A DNA stretch of 64,000 nucleotides from Sphingosinicella sp. CPCC 101087 (GCF_004151485.1 NZ_SBFF01000012.1:124001-188000); one strand, 5' to 3'; shown: positions 45,711 through 54,896, numbered from the stretch's first letter. Numbers and translations: made by a program. Notes: generated by a model from the letters alone, not told the origin.

Positions 45711-47378
45711 ATGACGAAACCGTTCGACCGATTCCGTACGCGGGCTTCGTCATTTTTCGGCGAGCATGGACCGATTCTCGGCCTGCTCTGCCTCGCCGCT
45801 TTCCTGCGGCTCGACGGCATCGCATTCGGCCTGCCCGCGCTCAACGATCCGGACGAGCCGCTCTTCATGATGCTGGCCTTCGGGATGCTCGAAAGAGGCT
45901 CGCCCGATCCGCAATGGTTCGGGCATCCGGGCACGGTCACGCTCTATTGCCTGGCGCTGATCATGGGCGCCGTCGCCATGCTCGGAATCGCCAGCGGGCG
46001 CTTCGCCGGGATCGAGGAATTCGCGCAGGCCGTCTATCTCGATCCGGCTATCGTCATCCTGCCTGCGCGCCTGTTCGTCGCCGCCAACGGGGTCGCCTGC
46101 GTCTATTTGACCTATCTCGTCGGGAGACGGCTGTGGGGCAGGGGGGCGGGCCTGGTTGCCGCCTCGGTGCTGGCCGTGAATGCGGTCCATATCGGCTGGT
46201 CGCAGGTGATCCGCACGGACGTGCAGGCGAGCCTGTTCATGTTGATGTGCATTCTTGCCGCGATCCGGATCTATCGGGATGGAGGCGTGCGCAGCCATGT
46301 CGTGGCGGGGCTGTTCGCCGGGCTTGCCTGCGCCACCAAGTGGCCGGCGGCGATCGTCTTCGCAAGCCCGCTCGCGGCCTCTCTCGACCGCCTGAGGCGC
46401 GGCCGAGGCGATCGAGCAGGGCTGGGGCTCCTGCTGCTCGTGCCGGGCATGACGGTGGTTGCGGTCGCCCCCTTCCTGCTGATCAGCTACGATGTCGTGC
46501 TCCGCGATCTCGCGGGGGAAGCGCGGCCGGTGCATCCCGGCTCCACCGGCTACGGCTTTGTCGGCAATCTCGGCTGGTATCTGGCGGGCCCGCTGGCTTC
46601 GTCCTTCGGCTGGGCCGGATTGGCCCTGGCCCTTGCGGGAATTCTGGGCGCGGCGCTCAAGTCGAGGCCGTTCCTGGTTGCCGTCTGCCCCGCCTTTATC
46701 GCCTTCCTGCTGCTGATTTCGATGCAGAGCCTGGTCTGGGAGCGGTGGCTCGTACCCTTGCTCCCATTCCTGTCGCTTGGCCTGGCGTGGGCGGCGGTGC
46801 GTTGTGCTCGGCTCATGGCCGCGCCATGGCGATGGATCGCGTCCTTCACTTTGGCCCTGGCGCTGGCCGTGCCCATGCTTCAGGCCAGCCATGGACGAAG
46901 CCTCGAGCGCGGCAACGATACGCGTCAGATCGCCAGCGAATGGATCCGCGCGAATGTCCCGCCTGGATCGACGATCCTCGTCGAGCATGCCGCGCTCGAT
47001 CTGATGCAGGGGCCATGGAAGATCATCTTCCCGCTCGGCTCGGCGGGCTGCGTCGATGCGCGGGAAGCGCTCGGCAACCGCATCTCCGCGAGCGAAGTCG
47101 AGGATCGTCGCCGAGGGACGCCGGTCGTCGATATCGCCCATGTCGATCCGGCAAAGATGCAGACCTGCAGCGCCGACTTTGCGGTGCTGACCCGCTTCGA
47201 TCGCTACCAGGCCGAACGGCAGCGCTTCCCGTCGGAATTTGCCCGCTACCTGTCATTGACTGAATCGGGCCGATTGTTGTGGACGGTTGCGCCCCGGGAG
47301 GGCGTCGCCGGCGGGCCCGAGGTGAGGATCCTGGCGCTGGGCCGCAGGGCGGCCAGCCCGTCTCGCTCCAGCAGCTGA
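45711..47378 (+). CDS. GT39-like (ArnT/PMT-type) membrane glycosyltransferase
   Basis: A 555-aa protein. The first loop LPALNDPDEPLFMMLAFGML carries the acidic residues typical of GT-C enzymes, and about ten TM helices follow. The hydrophilic C-terminal region (residues 400-550) would lie in the periplasm. Family members transfer sugars from polyprenyl phosphate to lipid or protein acceptors. It closes the glycan cluster. Confidence 0.8.
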   Translation: MTKPFDRFRTRASSFFGEHGPILGLLCLAAFLRLDGIAFGLPALNDPDEPLFMMLAFGMLERGSPDPQWFGHPGTVTLYCLALIMGAVAMLGIASGRFAGIEEFAQAVYLDPAIVILPARLFVAANGVACVYLTYLVGRRLWGRGAGLVAASVLAVNAVHIGWSQVIRTDVQASLFMLMCILAAIRIYRDGGVRSHVVAGLFAGLACATKWPAAIVFASPLAASLDRLRRGRGDRAGLGLLLLVPGMTVVAVAPFLLISYDVVLRDLAGEARPVHPGSTGYGFVGNLGWYLAGPLASSFGWAGLALALAGILGAALKSRPFLVAVCPAFIAFLLLISMQSLVWERWLVPLLPFLSLGLAWAAVRCARLMAAPWRWIASFTLALALAVPMLQASHGRSLERGNDTRQIASEWIRANVPPGSTILVEHAALDLMQGPWKIIFPLGSAGCVDAREALGNRISASEVEDRRRGTPVVDIAHVDPAKMQTCSADFAVLTRFDRYQAERQRFPSEFARYLSLTESGRLLWTVAPREGVAGGPEVRILALGRRAASPSRSSS

Positions 47379-47927
47379 TACGACAGCCGGTGCGCAGGCT
47401 CGGTGAGGCCGTCGCATGACCGGGTCGGGCGACGACGTTCGGCGACGGCTGCACGACGTCTGGCAACAACGGACGAGACGCGTGCGCGAAAGCCGACGCG
47501 CAGAAGACCTTGCGCGGAGGCTGGAGAGCGATGGCATGCGCCGAGGTCCCTCGCTGCCGACGAGGATTGCCGTCGTCCGGCGTGGGGCGATCGTCGAAAG
47601 GGCGCCGTTGACGCCCTTCTGAGCCCACCGTGGCGTGTTCGATCCGGCGGCCTTGCCGCCGTTCGTCCGGTGGTTGCGCCGCGGCCAAGCATGCCTGCCG
47701 CCTGTGCCGCGACACAGGGTCCGGCGCCGGATTCGCCGAACAGGCATGCGGTGCGGCGGAGGGGTGCTAACGCCGAATCGGTGCGATGATCGATCTAGGC
47801 GGCTTAGCCGGTGCCCTGCCGGCGCGGAGCCGCCAATGTCTCACTTGCTTGTCACGGATCCCGAGGGTCGCGGGCGTGCCGGCCGCGACTTGCCGCGGTT
47901 GCGGCCTCTCGGTCCCGAGTGCGCGAC
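47379..47927 (+). other. intergenic region between glycan cluster and trbB
   Basis: About 550 bp. A 68-codon frame at 47416-47622 (MTGSGDDVRRRLHDVWQQR) has a fair ribosome site (GGTGAGG) but no recognised fold, so I do not call it. The part from 47689 to 47749 is rich in inverted repeats (separate entry). The right boundary of the inserted glycan genes probably lies here. Confidence 0.4.
47689..47749 (+). promoter_or_regulatory. nested inverted repeats ahead of trbB
   Basis: GCATGCCTG (47689-47697) pairs with CAGGCATGC (47741-47749). Inside lie CCTGTG-ccgcga-CACAGG (47701-47718) and the palindrome TCCGGCGCCGGA (about 47720-47731). Such a nested layout could form a structured leader RNA of trbB, a protein-binding site or a remnant recombination site. 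There is no T-tract, so it is not a standard terminator. Confidence 0.35.
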
Positions 47928-48923
47928 ATGAGCGCCATCGAGTCCGCCGAACGCAAGCGGGCGATGCTGCGCACCGCAATGGGACCGGATATTGCCGCGG
48001 CCTTGGCCGATCCGCTGGTCGTCGAGGTCATGGTCAATCCCGACGGGCGCCTGCGCCTCGACCGGCTCGGGCAGGGGCGCTGCGACACCGGGATCGACCT
48101 CGCGGCGGCGCAGGTCGAGCGGATCATCCGGCTGGTCGCCAGCCACGCCCGCACCGAGGTCCACGGATCCGCGCCGGTGGTCAGCGCCGAGCTCCCGCCG
48201 CTCGGCGACGGCCTGGCCGGCGAGCGATTCGAAGGCGTGCTGCCACCGGTGGCGACCGGCCCCTGCTTCTCGATCCGCAAGCCCGCCGCGCGGATCTACG
48301 CGCTCCTCGATTATGTGAGCGACGGGCTGATGAGCGCATCGGCGGCGCGCCTGCTGTCGCTCGCCGTCGTCGATCGCCGCAACATCCTCGTCGCCGGCGG
48401 GACCAGCTCGGGCAAGACGACCCTGGCCAACGCGCTGCTCGCCGAGCTCGCCGCCCATGACGAGCGGGTCATCCTCATCGAGGACACGCGCGAGCTGCAA
48501 TGCGCGGCTCCGGACACTGTCGCCTTGCGGACGCGGCCCGGCATTGCCTCGATGGCCGACCTCATCCGCTCCACGCTGCGGCTGCGGCCGGACCGGATCA
48601 TCGTCGGCGAGGTCCGCGGCGGCGAGGCGCTCGACATGCTCAAGGCCTGGAATACCGGCCATCCCGGCGGCATCGCCACCGTCCACGCCAACAGCGCGCG
48701 CTCCGCCCTCTACCGGCTCGAGCAGCTCGTTCAGGAAGCGGTGGTCACGGTTCCACGGCGGCTCGTCGCCGACGCCGTCGACGTCATCGTCTTCATCGAG
48801 GGGCGCGGCGGCGATCGCCGGATCGGTGCGATCGAGGGTGTCGAGGGGCTGGATGCCTCCGGCGACTATGCGCTGCGCCCGCTCGGCCCGGACCCGACCC
48901 AGATCGAGGAGAATGGCTCATGA
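47928..48923 (+). CDS. trbB: conjugal transfer ATPase TrbB (VirB11 family)
   Basis: A 331-aa secretion ATPase. Walker A is VAGGTSSGKTTLAN near 155-168, followed by LIEDTRELQC (Asp box), LRPDRIIVGEVRGGEALDML (Walker B) and GHPGGIATVHANS (His box). The start at 47928 (MSAIESAERKR) fits family N-termini. It powers assembly or transport at the Trb mating channel on the cytoplasmic face. It heads a compact operon; its stop overlaps the trbC start by ATGA. Confidence 0.95.
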   Translation: MSAIESAERKRAMLRTAMGPDIAAALADPLVVEVMVNPDGRLRLDRLGQGRCDTGIDLAAAQVERIIRLVASHARTEVHGSAPVVSAELPPLGDGLAGERFEGVLPPVATGPCFSIRKPAARIYALLDYVSDGLMSASAARLLSLAVVDRRNILVAGGTSSGKTTLANALLAELAAHDERVILIEDTRELQCAAPDTVALRTRPGIASMADLIRSTLRLRPDRIIVGEVRGGEALDMLKAWNTGHPGGIATVHANSARSALYRLEQLVQEAVVTVPRRLVADAVDVIVFIEGRGGDRRIGAIEGVEGLDASGDYALRPLGPDPTQIEENGS

Positions 48924-49248
48924 TCCGCATCTCGTCCCTGCGTGCCCGCACCGCCGCGGGCGCGCTCGTCCTTGCCGCCGCCCTCCTGGGCGTCCGGGCG
49001 CAGGCGGCCGGCTCGGGAATGCCTGGGAGGAGCCGCTCCAGCAGGTGCTGGAATCGGTGCAGGGGCCGGTCGCCAAGATCATCGCGGTGATCATCATCAT
49101 CGTCACCGGGCTCACCCTGGCGTTCGGGGAGACCGCCGGGGGCTTCCGGCGACTGATCCAGATCATCTTCGGCCTGTCGATCGCCTTTGCGGCCTCCTCC
49201 TTCTTTCTCTCCTTCTTCAGCTTCGGCGGCGGGGCCCTGATCTCGTGA
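48920..49248 (+). pseudogene. trbC: TrbC pilin-like gene, frameshifted
   Basis: The ATG at 48920 starts a signal-like N-terminus (RTAAGALVLAAALLGVRAQA) but the frame shifts after ATGCC at 49024. The normal continuation WEEPLQQVLESVQGPVAKII, two hydrophobic helices (AVIIIIVTGLTLAFG and IFGLSIAFAASSFFLSFF) and the C-terminus lie in the next frame to 49248. A single base is missing between ATGCC and TGGGAG. In TrbC the mature pilin is cut and cyclised; this break would remove it, so conjugation would fail unless the indel is a sequencing error. Confidence 0.85.
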
Positions 49249-49517
49249 GCGCGGCCTTTCAGAATATCGAGGGGTTCGAGGCGCCGATCCACCGTGCTTT
49301 GGTCGAGCCGATCCTGCTCGGCGGGGCGCCGCGGACGATCGCGATCGTCAACGGGACGGTGGCGGCCGCGCTCGGGCTCGGGCTGCAGCAGTGGATCGCC
49401 GGCCTCGTCATCTGGGCGGTCGGGCACTCGCTCGCCGTGGTCGCGGCGAAACGAGACCCGGACTTCGCCGCGGTGCTCGCGCGTCACCTGCGCCAGCGGG
49501 GGCATCTCTCATGCTGA
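49245..49517 (+). CDS. trbD: conjugal transfer protein TrbD
   Basis: A 90-aa inner-membrane protein (VirB3-like) with one or two TM helices (GTVAAALGLGLQQWIAGLVI). It opens with the usual EAPIHRALVEPILLGGAPR. The start is GTG at 49245 overlapping the trbC stop as GTGA. It overlaps trbE by 7 bp. Confidence 0.9.
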   Translation: MSAAFQNIEGFEAPIHRALVEPILLGGAPRTIAIVNGTVAAALGLGLQQWIAGLVIWAVGHSLAVVAAKRDPDFAAVLARHLRQRGHLSC

Positions 49518-51964
49518 AGATCGGCGAATATCGCCAGCGCGCCGATCGGCTGGCCGATCACCTGCCCTGGGCGGCCCTCGTCGCCCCGGGGGTGGTGCTC
49601 AACAAGGATGGCAGCTTCATGCGCGTGCTCCGGTTCCGGGGGCCGGACCTCGAAAGCGCGACCGAGGCCGAGCTGGTCGCGACCGCGGCGCGGGTCAACA
49701 ATGTCCTGCGGCGGTTCGGCTCGGGCTGGGCCTTGTTCTTCGATGCCGAGCGACTGGAGGCGCTCGGCTACCCCGAAAGCCCGTTCCCGGATGCCGCCTC
49801 GTGGCTCGTCGACAAGGAGCGCCAGGCGAGTTTCGAGGGTGAGCGGGAGCATTATGAAAGCCGCTATCATCTGTGTCTTGTCTGGCTGCCGCCGGCGGAC
49901 ACGCAGGCCACGGCCGAGCGCGCGCTGGTCGAGCGGCCGTCGGGCGAGGGCGGTCGCGACTGGCGCGAGTCACTTGCCTCATTCGTCGCGGAGACGAACC
50001 GCGCCTTCGACCTGCTGTCAGACCTCATGCCAGAAGTCAGGCCCCTCGACGACGAGGAGACGCTCACCTTCCTCCACGGGACGGTTTCCGCAAGGCGGCA
50101 CCGCGTCGCCGTTCCCGAAACGCCCATCTACCTGGACGCACTGCTCGCCGACACGCCCCTCACGGGCGGCCTGGAGCCGATGCTGGGGGAGCAGCATCTT
50201 CGAACGCTCACCGTCCTCGGCTTTCCCGGCATGAGCCGTCCCGGCATCCTCGATGCCCTCAATCACCAGGATCTCGGCTACCGCTGGGTCACGCGCTTCA
50301 TCGCCCTGGACAAGGCCGAGGCGACGCGGGCGCTCACCAGGCTGCGGCGGCAATGGTTCAACAAGCGCAAGTCGGTGACCGCCCTCCTGCGCGAGGTGAT
50401 GTACAACCAGCCGGTCCAGCTGCTCGACAGCGATGCGGACAACAAGGTGGCTGACGCCGATCTCGCGCTCCAGGCGCTCGGGCAGGACTATGTCTCGTTC
50501 GGCTATCTCACCACCACCATCACCGTCGCGGATGCCTCAGCCGGCCGCGCCGACGAGAAGGTGAGGGCGGTCGAGCGTATCGTGAACGGGCTCGGCTTCA
50601 CCTGCATGCGCGAGCGCCTGAACGCCGTCGAGGCCTGGCTGTCGAGCCTTCCGGGCCATCTTTACGCCAACGTGCGTCAGCCGCTCGTCCACACGCTCAA
50701 CCTGGCGCATCTGATGCCGCTATCCTCGGTCTGGGCGGGGCCACCACGCAACGGCCATCTGGGCGGGCCGCCTCTGCTCTTCGCCCAGACCAGCGGCTCC
50801 ACGCCGTTCCGGCTGTCGACCCATGTCGGCGACGTCGGACACATGCTCGTGGTCGGCCCGACCGGTGCTGGCAAGTCTGTGCTGCTCGCGCTGCTGGCGA
50901 TGCAGTTCCGGCGCTACGAGAAGGCGCGCATCATCCTGTTCGACAAGGGCTGGTCGGCGCGCGCGGCGGTGCTCGCCATGGGCGGTACCCACCACGCGCT
51001 CGGTGCGGGCGCGGAGGCAGGAGAGGGGAGCCTATCCTTCCAGCCGCTGCGGCGGATCGACGAGATCGCGCAGCGCAGCTGGGCCGCCGAATGGATCTCG
51101 GCCCTCCTCGAACATGAAAAGGTGGCGGTCACGCCCGAGGTCAAGGATGCGGTCTGGTCGGCGCTGGGAAGCCTGGCTTCGGCGCCGGCCGAGGAACGAA
51201 CGCTCACCGGACTTTCGCTCCTCCTGCAGTCGAACGCGCTCAAGGCTGCCCTCCTTCCCTACACGCTCGAAGGACCGTTCGGGGCGCTGCTCGACGCCGC
51301 CGAGGACCGGCTCGCTCTGGCCGACGTCCAGTGCTTCGAGACCGAGACCCTGATGGGCCAGCCTGGTGCGGTCTTCCCGGTCCTCACCTACCTCTTCCAC
51401 CGCCTCGATGAGCGCTTCGACGGCAGGCCGACCTTGCTGCTGCTCGACGAGGCGTGGGTCTTCCTCGACAATCCCTTGTTCGCCGCGCGCATCCGCGAAT
51501 GGCTGAAAGTGCTGCGCAAGAAGAATGTGGCGGTGCTGTTCGCGACCCAGTCGCTCGCCGACATCGCGGACAGCAGCATCGCGCCGGCGATCATCGAGAG
51601 CTGCCCGCAGCGCATCTTCCTGCCGAACGATCGCGCGGTCGAGCCGCAGCAGCGCGCCGCCTATGAGCGGTTCGGGCTCAATGCGCGCCAGGTCGAGCTG
51701 ATCGCGCGCTCGACCCCGAAGCGGGACTATTACCTGCAGTCGCAGCGCGGCAACCGCCTGTTCGATCTCGGCCTCGGCCGCATCGCGCTCGCCTTCTGCG
51801 GCGCCTCCGATCCGGCCGCCCAGCGGCGGATCGACCGGCTCCTCGCCGAGCAAGGCGAGGCCGGCTTCGCCCGCCACTGGCTGGAGGCCTGCGGGCTCGA
51901 CTGGGCCGCCGCCGCGCTCGACGATTTTCCCGCCCCCTTTGCCCCCGAAGGAGACCTGCCATGA
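49511..51964 (+). CDS. trbE: conjugal transfer ATPase TrbE (VirB4 family)
   Basis: An 817-aa ATPase of the mating channel. Walker A is VVGPTGAGKSVLLALLA near 447, with LLLLDEAWVFLDNPLF as Walker B and VLFATQSLADIADSSI after it. The N-terminal third is the usual VirB4 domain (GYRWVTRFIALDKAEATRAL). Length and motifs are normal and the gene looks intact. It overlaps trbD and trbJ. Confidence 0.96.
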   Translation: MLKIGEYRQRADRLADHLPWAALVAPGVVLNKDGSFMRVLRFRGPDLESATEAELVATAARVNNVLRRFGSGWALFFDAERLEALGYPESPFPDAASWLVDKERQASFEGEREHYESRYHLCLVWLPPADTQATAERALVERPSGEGGRDWRESLASFVAETNRAFDLLSDLMPEVRPLDDEETLTFLHGTVSARRHRVAVPETPIYLDALLADTPLTGGLEPMLGEQHLRTLTVLGFPGMSRPGILDALNHQDLGYRWVTRFIALDKAEATRALTRLRRQWFNKRKSVTALLREVMYNQPVQLLDSDADNKVADADLALQALGQDYVSFGYLTTTITVADASAGRADEKVRAVERIVNGLGFTCMRERLNAVEAWLSSLPGHLYANVRQPLVHTLNLAHLMPLSSVWAGPPRNGHLGGPPLLFAQTSGSTPFRLSTHVGDVGHMLVVGPTGAGKSVLLALLAMQFRRYEKARIILFDKGWSARAAVLAMGGTHHALGAGAEAGEGSLSFQPLRRIDEIAQRSWAAEWISALLEHEKVAVTPEVKDAVWSALGSLASAPAEERTLTGLSLLLQSNALKAALLPYTLEGPFGALLDAAEDRLALADVQCFETETLMGQPGAVFPVLTYLFHRLDERFDGRPTLLLLDEAWVFLDNPLFAARIREWLKVLRKKNVAVLFATQSLADIADSSIAPAIIESCPQRIFLPNDRAVEPQQRAAYERFGLNARQVELIARSTPKRDYYLQSQRGNRLFDLGLGRIALAFCGASDPAAQRRIDRLLAEQGEAGFARHWLEACGLDWAAAALDDFPAPFAPEGDLP

Positions 51965-52686
51965 AGAAAGTGCTGATGACGCTTGCGCTGGGCGCGGCCG
52001 CGCCGCTGGCGCTGACCCTGCCCGCCGCACAGGCAGCGGCGATTCCCGTGTTCGACGCGACCAACTATGCCCAGAATCTGCTCCAGGCGGCGCGCGCGCT
52101 CGAGCAGATCAACCACCAGATCCAGTCGCTCCAGAACGAGGCGGCGATGCTCCAGAACATGGCGCGCAACCTTGAGCGGATCGACTTCCCGCAGCTCGAG
52201 CGCGTCAACGCGGCGATGCAGCGGATCGACCGTTTGATGGGGCAGGCGGAAGGGATCGACTTCCGGATCGACCGCCTGGACGAGCGCATCCGCACATTGT
52301 TCCCGGGTGCCGCCGAGCGCGTGCTCGGCGGCGACCAGCGGGTCCTCGAAGCGCGGGCGCGGCTCGAGGCGGCCATGGCCGGCTACCGGCAGGCGATGGG
52401 CGTGCAGGCGCAGGTCGTCGAGAATGTCCGCGAGGACGGCGACCTTCTCGCCGAGCTCGTCGGGCGCAGCCAAAGCGCCGCTGGCGCCCTTCAGGTGAGC
52501 CAGGCCGCCAACCAGCTGCTCGCGCTCAGCATCAAGCAGCAGTTCCAGCTCCAGAATCTCATGGCGACGGAGTTTCGCGGGCAGGCGGTGGAGCGGGCGC
52601 GGCGGGCGCAGGCGGAAGCGGACGGGCGCGCCGCTACGCGGCGGTTCCTCGGGTCCGGCCACGCCTACACGCCGAGCGGCGACTGA
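51961..52686 (+). CDS. trbJ: conjugal transfer protein TrbJ (VirB5-like)
   Basis: A 241-aa periplasmic protein with a signal peptide (LALGAAAPLALTLPAAQAAA) and a long α-helical body (ALEQINHQIQSLQNEAAMLQ). This is the minor pilus-tip-like component of the Trb system. ATGA overlap with trbE. No trbK-type entry-exclusion lipoprotein follows; instead 101 bp with a strong hairpin separate it from trbL. Confidence 0.92.
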   Translation: MKKVLMTLALGAAAPLALTLPAAQAAAIPVFDATNYAQNLLQAARALEQINHQIQSLQNEAAMLQNMARNLERIDFPQLERVNAAMQRIDRLMGQAEGIDFRIDRLDERIRTLFPGAAERVLGGDQRVLEARARLEAAMAGYRQAMGVQAQVVENVREDGDLLAELVGRSQSAAGALQVSQAANQLLALSIKQQFQLQNLMATEFRGQAVERARRAQAEADGRAATRRFLGSGHAYTPSGD

Positions 52687-52721
52687 GCCTTGGGCGAGGC
52701 GGTGCCAAGGCCGCCCGACCC

Positions 52722-52759
52722 GCCGCGGGGCTCCTCGTGCCCCCTGGGAGCCCCGCGGC
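52722..52759 (+). promoter_or_regulatory. strong hairpin between trbJ and trbL
   Basis: GCCGCGGGGCTCC (52722-52734) is followed by a loop of 12 nt and the complementary GGAGCCCCGCGGC (52747-52759), a perfect 13-bp stem. No T-tract follows. It could stabilise the trbB-J transcript, attenuate trbL or be the remnant of a lost trbK region. Confidence 0.6.
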
Positions 52760-52787
52760 ACCATCCCCCGAGGGACATGGAACCGGC

Positions 52788-54086
52788 ATGGACGACCTCA
52801 ACGTGATCGACCGCTTCATGGCGGCGTTCATTCAATATATCGACAGCGGCTTCGGTCTGCTCGGCGGTGACGTCGCCTTCCTGACCTCCGTGCTCGTCGG
52901 AATCGACATCACTTTGGCCGGCCTGTTCTGGGCGATGGGCGGCGAGGACGACGTCATCGGCCGGTTCCTCAAGAAGATCCTCTATGTCGGCGCGTTCGCG
53001 CTGATCCTCGGATCCTTTCCAACGCTCGCCGACATCATCTTCCGCTCGTTCGCCGGGCTCGGGATCACCGCTGGGGGAGGCGGGATGACTTCCGACGACC
53101 TGCTTCGCCCCGGCTTCGTCGCCGGCACCGGGTTCGCAGCCGCCTGGCCACTGCTCGAGCAGGTCGGCGAGATGACCGGGTTCGTCGGATTCTTCGAGAA
53201 TTTCCTCGCCATCGTCGTGCTGCTGATCGCCTGGCTGTTCGTGATCCTCGCCTTCTTCGTCCTGGCGATCCAGCTGTTCATCACGATCATCGAGTTCAAG
53301 CTGACCGCGCTCGCCGGCTTCGTGCTGGTGCCGTTCGCCTTGTGGAACCGGACCAGCTTCCTCGCCGAGCGCGTGCTCGGCAATGTCGTCGCCTCGGGCA
53401 TCAAGGTGATGGTGCTGGCGGTGATCGTCGGCATCGGCTCGGGATTCTTCGACGAGTTCGCCGCGGCGGCGGGCGAGGAGACCGACATAAGCGAGGCAAT
53501 GAGTCTCGTCCTGGCGAGCCTCGCTTTGTTCGGTCTCGGCATATTCGGACCGGCTATTGCGTCAGGCCTGGTCGCCGGAGCGCCGCAGCTCGGCGCCGGC
53601 GCCGCCGTCGGAACCACGGTCGGCGCGGCGGGTACGCTCGCGCTTGGCGCCGGAGCCGCCGTCGGCGGGGCGCGCGCGGCCGGCGGCGGCGCGATGGGCG
53701 CGCTTCGCGCCGGCACGTCGACGGGGTCGGCGGCCACTACCGCCTGGCGGCTCGGACAGGAGACGTCGGGCTCCAGGAGCATCGGGGCCGGCCTCGCCGG
53801 GGTCGGTCGCGCCGGGGCCGCCGCCGCGCGTGCGAAGATGGGTGAGGCCGCAGGGTTCGCTGCGGCCGCCGAGCGCGGCCGGCGGGCCGCCATGCTCGCC
53901 GGCGTGGCCGGACCGGGCGCGGACGTCGCGACGTCGAGCGCGGCCGGCGATGCTCCGCAATGGGCGCGGCGGCTGCGTTCCGAGCAGACCGCCCGCCATC
54001 ATCGCCACGTGGCTCTCCAGGCCCTTCGCGAGGGTGACCGCGGCGGTGCCGGCGTCGCTCCCGACATCAAGGAAAGGGAGGATTGA
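52788..54086 (+). CDS. trbL: conjugal transfer protein TrbL (VirB6-like)
   Basis: A 432-aa polytopic inner-membrane channel protein with about six TM helices (for example FLAIVVLLIAWLFVILAFFV and LAGFVLVPFALWNRTSFLAE). The C-terminal 170 residues are low-complexity Ala/Gly (GAGAAVGTTVGAAGTLALGA), normal for TrbL. The start is ATG at 52788 after GGAACC. The end lies 3 bp before trbF. Confidence 0.94.
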   Translation: MDDLNVIDRFMAAFIQYIDSGFGLLGGDVAFLTSVLVGIDITLAGLFWAMGGEDDVIGRFLKKILYVGAFALILGSFPTLADIIFRSFAGLGITAGGGGMTSDDLLRPGFVAGTGFAAAWPLLEQVGEMTGFVGFFENFLAIVVLLIAWLFVILAFFVLAIQLFITIIEFKLTALAGFVLVPFALWNRTSFLAERVLGNVVASGIKVMVLAVIVGIGSGFFDEFAAAAGEETDISEAMSLVLASLALFGLGIFGPAIASGLVAGAPQLGAGAAVGTTVGAAGTLALGAGAAVGGARAAGGGAMGALRAGTSTGSAATTAWRLGQETSGSRSIGAGLAGVGRAGAAAARAKMGEAAGFAAAAERGRRAAMLAGVAGPGADVATSSAAGDAPQWARRLRSEQTARHHRHVALQALREGDRGGAGVAPDIKERED

Positions 54087-54089
54087 GCG

Positions 54090-54896
54090 ATGAAGTTCAA
54101 GCGTGCGGTGCAGCGCTACGGGCGGACGCCCGAGCCGGAGACGCCGTACCAGCGGGCGGGCCAGGTCTGGGACGAAAGGATCGGCTCCGCCCGCGCCCAG
54201 GCCCGCAACTGGCGGCTCATGGCGCTGGGCGGGCTGCTGCTCTCGAGCGCGCTTTCGGGAGGCCTGCTCTGGCAGTCGATGCAGAGCCGTGTCGTCCCCT
54301 ATGTCGTCGAGGTCGACCGGCTGGGGGAGGCGCGAGCGATTGCGCCGGCTGCCGAGCATTATCGTCCCACCGATCCGCAGATCGCCTGGCATCTCGGCCG
54401 GTTCATCGGCAACGTCCGCTCGATCTCGCTCGACCCCGTGCTGATGCGGGAGAACTGGCTCTCGGCCTATGATTTCGCGACCGAACGGGCCGGCGCGTTT
54501 CTCGGCGAATATGCCCGCGCCGCCGACCCGTTCGGCCAGGTCGGGGCCCGGACGGTATCGGTGCAGGTGACGAGCGTCGTGCGCGCCTCCGACCGGTCCT
54601 TCCAGGTCAAATGGACCGAGACCGCCTATGAGCGGGGAAGCCTCGCCGGAACGTCGCGCTGGACGGCGATCCTTACCGTGGTGGTGCGATCGCCTTCCTC
54701 GGCCGAGACGCTGCGCAGGAACCCGCTCGGCCTCTATGTCGACGCGATCGACTGGTCACGCGAGCTCGACGTGCCGCCGCCGCCGGCGTCCGAACCGCGG
54801 CCGGCTTCGCCCGCCTCGCTGCCGCTGGGCTCACCGCTCGACCCGGGCCCCGGCGCGACTTCCGATTTCCAACCGACCGAAAGGGAACGCCCATGA
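54090..54896 (+). CDS. trbF: conjugal transfer protein TrbF (VirB8-like)
   Basis: A 268-aa bitopic protein with one TM helix near residues 45-63 (ALGGLLLSSALSGGLLWQ) and a periplasmic NTF2-like domain (VVPYVVEVDRLGEARAI, SAYDFATERAGAFLGEY, SVQVTSVVRASDRSFQVKWT). The C-terminus is Pro-rich. It is an assembly factor of the channel. ATGA overlap with trbG. Confidence 0.94.
   Translation: MKFKRAVQRYGRTPEPETPYQRAGQVWDERIGSARAQARNWRLMALGGLLLSSALSGGLLWQSMQSRVVPYVVEVDRLGEARAIAPAAEHYRPTDPQIAWHLGRFIGNVRSISLDPVLMRENWLSAYDFATERAGAFLGEYARAADPFGQVGARTVSVQVTSVVRASDRSFQVKWTETAYERGSLAGTSRWTAILTVVVRSPSSAETLRRNPLGLYVDAIDWSRELDVPPPPASEPRPASPASLPLGSPLDPGPGATSDFQPTERERP

Noticed and set aside
47416-47622. 68-codon plus-strand frame ahead of trbB
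   Set aside because: It has a fair ribosome site but no recognisable fold and no support from context; not called as a gene.
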